From Larimichthys crocea (lineage: Eukaryota; Chordata; Actinopteri; Sciaenidae), in contig NC_040027.1 of the NCBI RefSeq assembly GCF_000972845.2, positions 10,150,954-10,214,953 on the forward strand: DNA of 64,000 nt, read 5' to 3'. Below, in pieces: positions 60,119-64,000 of the stretch. A program made the position numbers and the translations under genes. Within the stretch, counting starts at the first letter, position 1. The number at the start of each line of letters is the position of its first letter. The notes under the pieces were generated by a model. It did not search any database. It had not been told where the DNA came from and saw nothing but the letters and a program-made list of their open reading frames with translations.

Positions 60119-63100
60119 ATGAACGCAGACTTGGATTACGGAGGCTCCGGGAGCAGCGGCAACGGAAAGCTGCGCCAGTGGCTCATCGAGCAGGTGGACT
60201 GCGGCAAATATCCCGGTCTGGTGTGGGAGAACGACGAGAAGACCATCTTCAGGATACCGTGGAAACACGCCGGGAAACAGGACTACAACCGGGATGAGGA
60301 TGCCGCGCTTTTCAAGGTAAGACACGAGCACCGCATCCTCCGGTGTCCATCCAGCACGAGCGCAACGTGAGACTTTCAGAATAAAAGAGAGCAGCTCGTA
60401 TTTGTGTCATCATGATGATTTTCACACAAAATTCAAGATTAATAACTCATTTATAAACGTTTATCAGTCTGATCTTTTAATATCTAATTTTTTTTGTGTG
60501 TTTTTTAATGTTTTATGTGAAGTATTGTGTATTTTCATCATCGATTCATTTGTGGATTATTATTTTTGGTTGATTAGATGTCAGAAAATGTTGGAAATGT
60601 TCATTAAAATCCACAATTAGTCTAAAAAATCTAAAATATAATCAGTTTAACATCATAAAAGACGAAAAAAACAGGAAATATTCACATTTGAGAGCTTGGA
60701 AATGAATGCAGATTCATTTTTCACTAATCTTTTTAGTTTTATTTTTTATTATAAGCTCTATAATAAACTTGAGAAACGTGAGAGAACCCAGAAGTTGTCT
60801 CGTCCTCTGTCAGGTCTCTTTTCTAAGCTTTTTGCCGGTGACCTGTGTGCAGGCATGGGCGTTGTTTAAGGGGAAGTTTCGGGAGGGGATCGACAAGCCT
60901 GATCCGCCGACCTGGAAGACTCGGCTCCGCTGCGCCCTGAACAAGAGCAACGACTTTGAGGAGCTGGTGGACAGGAGCCAGCTGGACATCTCAGACCCGT
61001 ACAAAGTGTACCGCATCATCCCCGAGGGAGCTAAGAAAAGTCAGTCCCGTTTATCAAACACCTCGCTGATCAAAAGCTGGTTCTTTAAATGACAAAGCAG
61101 CAAGTGACTGTACTTCTTTTAAAAAAAATGTCTTATTGTGGGAATTTTGGAAATTCTCAGTGCACATGCTGATTGATCAAAGGTCGCTGACTCCTCAGGG
61201 CTGTAAAAAAAAAACCCACCAGTGAAACCAGTGAATGTCAGACTGGATGATGTCAACACATGTGAACTTTTTTCTCAGATTCTCTTCTTCTTCTTCTTTT
61301 ATGTCTGTCTTTGCATCCAGGACCCCGACAGGAGGACAGTCCTCTGAGCTCAATGGGCTTTCAGGTGCACAGCTCGTACCCGCTGCAGACTCAGGTGATT
61401 TTCATACACATGGAAACCAGTGGGATGGGTTTAAGAAAGAAAGAAAGAGAGTGAGAGAGAGAAAGAGAGGCTGAAACAGAAACAGTAGATGGAGAGGCAT
61501 ACTGTGCATGCATGAATGACCTTGGACACAGCTGATGCCAGAGTGTAAGTCACAGGGTTGGGGATGACGACTTCAGGCACAGGTGCTGGAAAAGTTACAA
61601 GGATGTGACGTTTAGGTTGCATGAAGCATGTGAGGGACACGTATGTTAGTGTTCAAGGTCATAACCAGGATTTTAGCACTAATCACCAAAAATAAAACTC
61701 TAATTTGACTATTTAATAATATTTTTGTAGATTTACCTCCCTGTTTTACTGCAGCACAGTAAATTCCTTTATTTTATTTTATTTTATTACTTTTTTTGGG
61801 GTCTAAAAACAGTCAAAGTTTAAGTTATTGACTTTAAAAAACATCACATGTAAGACACTAACTTTCCTAATTAAAACATGAATCACTGCATCATCATTCC
61901 TACGTGTGAACTGTTCCCGTCTCCGTGTGCAGATGCCACAGTACATGCCCACAGCAGAATGCAGCTGGAGAGATTACTGTCAGGAGCAGACCTCCCTGCC
62001 CGAGCTGCCCTTCACTCAGTGCCCCTGTCCCCCCCGCAGCCTGCCATGGCAGGCCCCGTCGATGGAGAATGGTACCGTGTTCCACGTTCATGTACAAGCG
62101 TTACCACTGTGGTCAGTTCAACTACGGCATGTGAATGTTTTTGTTAAACTCTTCTTCTTCTCTGTGTGCAGGATATCAGCTCAGAGCCTCGATCTACTCG
62201 TACAGTCCGGCTGACAGCCAGCCCTCGCCTTTCACGCTGGACGCCGGCATCAGATCAGCCGAGGCGCTCTCAGGTAGACAAACGCTTTTAATCTGCAACA
62301 TGTAAGTCCAAATGTACAAGACTGTGCTTCATATGCATCATCACAGCTAAAGATGTAGACGTCTATTTAGCGGTGTAGTTGTTGATTGTGAAGCCGCTCA
62401 CCTTCCTAGTGTGAAGGAGAAGTTATGGTGGATATTATATTCCATCCTTAAATCTGACACACTGGACCTTTAAGTTTAACTGTGAAAACTTGGAAGGTTA
62501 ATGCAACTGTAAAATAAAAAACACTTTTTGGCCTAATAAGAGTGCTGTAATGAAATCTTTCTGATTTTTACATTTATTGTATGTTCGCATCAAACCCGTT
62601 GGCCTCGATGTACACCACCTACCCACCATGTATCAGGTAGCTAGATTTGAATATTTACTGCCCCCTAGTCGCCAGAAAGTAATTAATGCAGCTTTAATTA
62701 AAGTGTTTTGGCATTAAGAACATACCATACGCTTAAAGTAGCTTCAGTTTAAGATCTAAAGGTTTTGGTGAGACCAGAAAAGATTGTTCGAACCTAAATT
62801 AAATCTGAAGGGATGACATGTTTTAGGAGTTCTTTGACTGATGGAGGAACCTCAAGTTTAAAGTCTGACACAAGTCTTGCACCAAATATTCTCTGACTGT
62901 AACCTTAAGTCTGGCCAGAGAAGCACAAACCTCAGGATGCAGTATCAGATAAAACTGATTCGAAAACATGCTCAGTGATCTCTGCCCGTGTCCCTCTTCT
63001 CCAATCAGACTACCGCCTGCACGTGTCGGTATATTTCCGAGACAGTCTGGTGCAGGAGGCGACCATCTCCAGTCCGGAGGGGTGCCACATCACTCCGTGC

Positions 63101-63386
63101 TCCCCAGATGAGAAGCAGTACCCGCAGCCTGGAAATCCTGAGGTGGTCCGTCTGCCCGTGGACAGTCTGTCAGGCCAGAGGAGGGCAGATGAAGGCCCTG
63201 CGAGTCCCTCGTCCCACCTGGACAGGGGAGTGTTACTGTGGATGACCCCAGACGGACTCTACGCTCGGAGGATGTGTCCGAGCAGAGTGTACTGGCAGGG
63301 AGGACTGTCCCAGTACGGAGACAAGCCCAACAAACTGGAGAGAGATGTCAACTGCAAAATCCTCCACATGCAGGACTGCCTTACAG
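60119..63386 (+). CDS. irf4: interferon regulatory factor 4, 5' part (359 codons), gene continues past window
   Basis: Coding exons seen: 60119-60316, 60853-61039, 61321-61394, 61933-62071, 62172-62273, 63009-63386. They join in frame, with phases 0,1,0,1,1,1. IRF4 is a nuclear transcription factor for lymphocyte and pigment-cell programmes that binds with PU.1. The DNA-binding domain spans about residues 16-115 with the five IRF tryptophans W21, W36, W48, W68 and W87. The recognition helix RCALNKSNDFEE begins near 92. Residues 114-233 are a less conserved Ser/Pro/Gln-rich linker, shorter than in human. The IRF-association domain starts at 234 (DYRLHVSVYFRDSL) and includes LLWMTPDGLYARRMCPSRVYW and PNKLERD. 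The last exons are outside the window. Teleosts have irf4a and irf4b; which one this is remains open. IRF8 is excluded by EGIDKPDPPTWKTRLRCALN context and dusp22 linkage. Confidence 0.95.
60535..60715. repeat. teleost interspersed repeat, family 4, copy D
   Basis: In irf4 intron 2. Shows atcgattcatttgtggatta, ggttgattagatgtcagaaa and ggaaatattcacatttgaga. Confidence 0.5.
62274..63008. other. irf4 intron 6
   Basis: 735 bp, no repeat or exon recognised. The other irf4 introns (60317-60852, 61040-61320, 61395-61932, 62072-62171) also show no extra gene. A gaaagaaagaaagaga run lies at 61434-61470. Confidence 0.55.
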
Positions 63387-64000
63387 GTGAGACAGTGACC
63401 GACGACGCGTTTCATCTGATTTGTTTTTCATTAACTGTCCATGTTGTAGAAGTCAACGTCCTAAAGCTTGGACGTCAAACCAATCTCCTCTCTGGTACAT
63501 AAGCCTGACGCACTGCAGGAGAGCTGTGCAATCGATCTGAATTTTGATTTTGACGTAAACAAAAGTTTTCGCTGGGTAACTTTTCGAAATCTTTTCAGTC
63601 CTAGAGCTGAAATGATACCTGAGTTTCGGTACTGATACCAAAAAACATTTTCTTTCACGATATGATACTTTGAAGAGAAGAAGAAGAACTTTACCAACAT
63701 AAACAAGTCTAAAACTTGAATAAATCAACTGACTGACTACAAACATGAGCAGACATTTGATGTCAGGTTTGTGCCAGCATCCAATGACACTAAGCGTAGT
63801 TTCTGAATCCAAAAAGACTTTTTCAACCGTCTGGATGAAAACATATTTTACATGTTGCACAATAAAAGAGATATTTGATCTATTTCCTATGTGACAGCTG
63901 TAGCTGGTGATGAAAACGACATATATTTTCCTCTTTTAGTAAATCAGAAGTTGTTTTGGTATAATCTTTGTTGGGGAAAAAGAGTTGCAACTGCAATATT
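63387..64000. other. start of irf4 intron 7 (partial)
   Basis: Contains a patch at 63595-63670 with gaaatgatacctgagtttcg and ggtactgataccaaaaaac, resembling the CGATA/TATCG repeat of 18380-18605. No exon is seen before the window edge. Confidence 0.5.

Overview
The window is vertebrate nuclear DNA. Spliced genes, abundant (CA)n microsatellites, small introns beside large ones, and several interspersed repeats typical of ray-finned fish point to a teleost, probably a percomorph with a fairly compact genome. I recognised six protein-coding genes by reading exons with consistent splice sites and phases: desmoplakin (dsp, 5' end only, minus), slc22a23 (plus, complete), psmg4 (minus, complete), bphl (minus, complete), dusp22 (plus, complete) and irf4 (plus, 3' end missing). 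I found no tRNA, rRNA or CRISPR.

Layout. Positions 1-4673 hold the first five coding exons of dsp. Positions 4674-17504 are a roughly 13 kb intergenic stretch with repeats, including a decayed LTR element with a primer-binding site, and one unexplained open stretch on the minus strand. slc22a23 fills 17505-36262 in ten coding exons, with a roughly 9.9 kb third intron, and its 3' UTR runs to about 37.83 kb. It ends tail to tail with psmg4 (37940-41003), and their poly(A) signals interleave. bphl (42580-46694) follows in the same direction as psmg4. Its first intron carries a LINE 3' end that has been rearranged with a copied 255-bp block. dusp22 (50093-57633) and irf4 (60119 to beyond the edge) run plus-ward.

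The same six genes lie on human chromosome 6p25-p24 (DUSP22, IRF4, BPHL, PSMG4, SLC22A23, DSP), where they are spread over about 7 Mb. The fish has them within 64 kb, with dusp22-irf4 brought next to bphl. The genes do not form one pathway. They are a desmosome linker, an orphan SLC22-type membrane protein, a 20S proteasome assembly chaperone, a mitochondrial-type serine hydrolase, a JNK-pathway dual-specificity phosphatase and a lymphoid/pigment transcription factor. Their grouping is conserved synteny rather than an operon-like system.

I did not find a convincing new biological system. The most interesting non-genic items are the overlapping psmg4/slc22a23 poly(A) signals, a 90-bp palindrome inside a piggyBac-like remnant in psmg4 intron 1, the duplicated mosaic in bphl intron 1, and the LTR relic with a tRNA-Pro-type primer-binding site. 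Coordinates of exons come from reading GT/AG sites and phase by eye. Family names come from recognition of conserved motifs, not from database searches.
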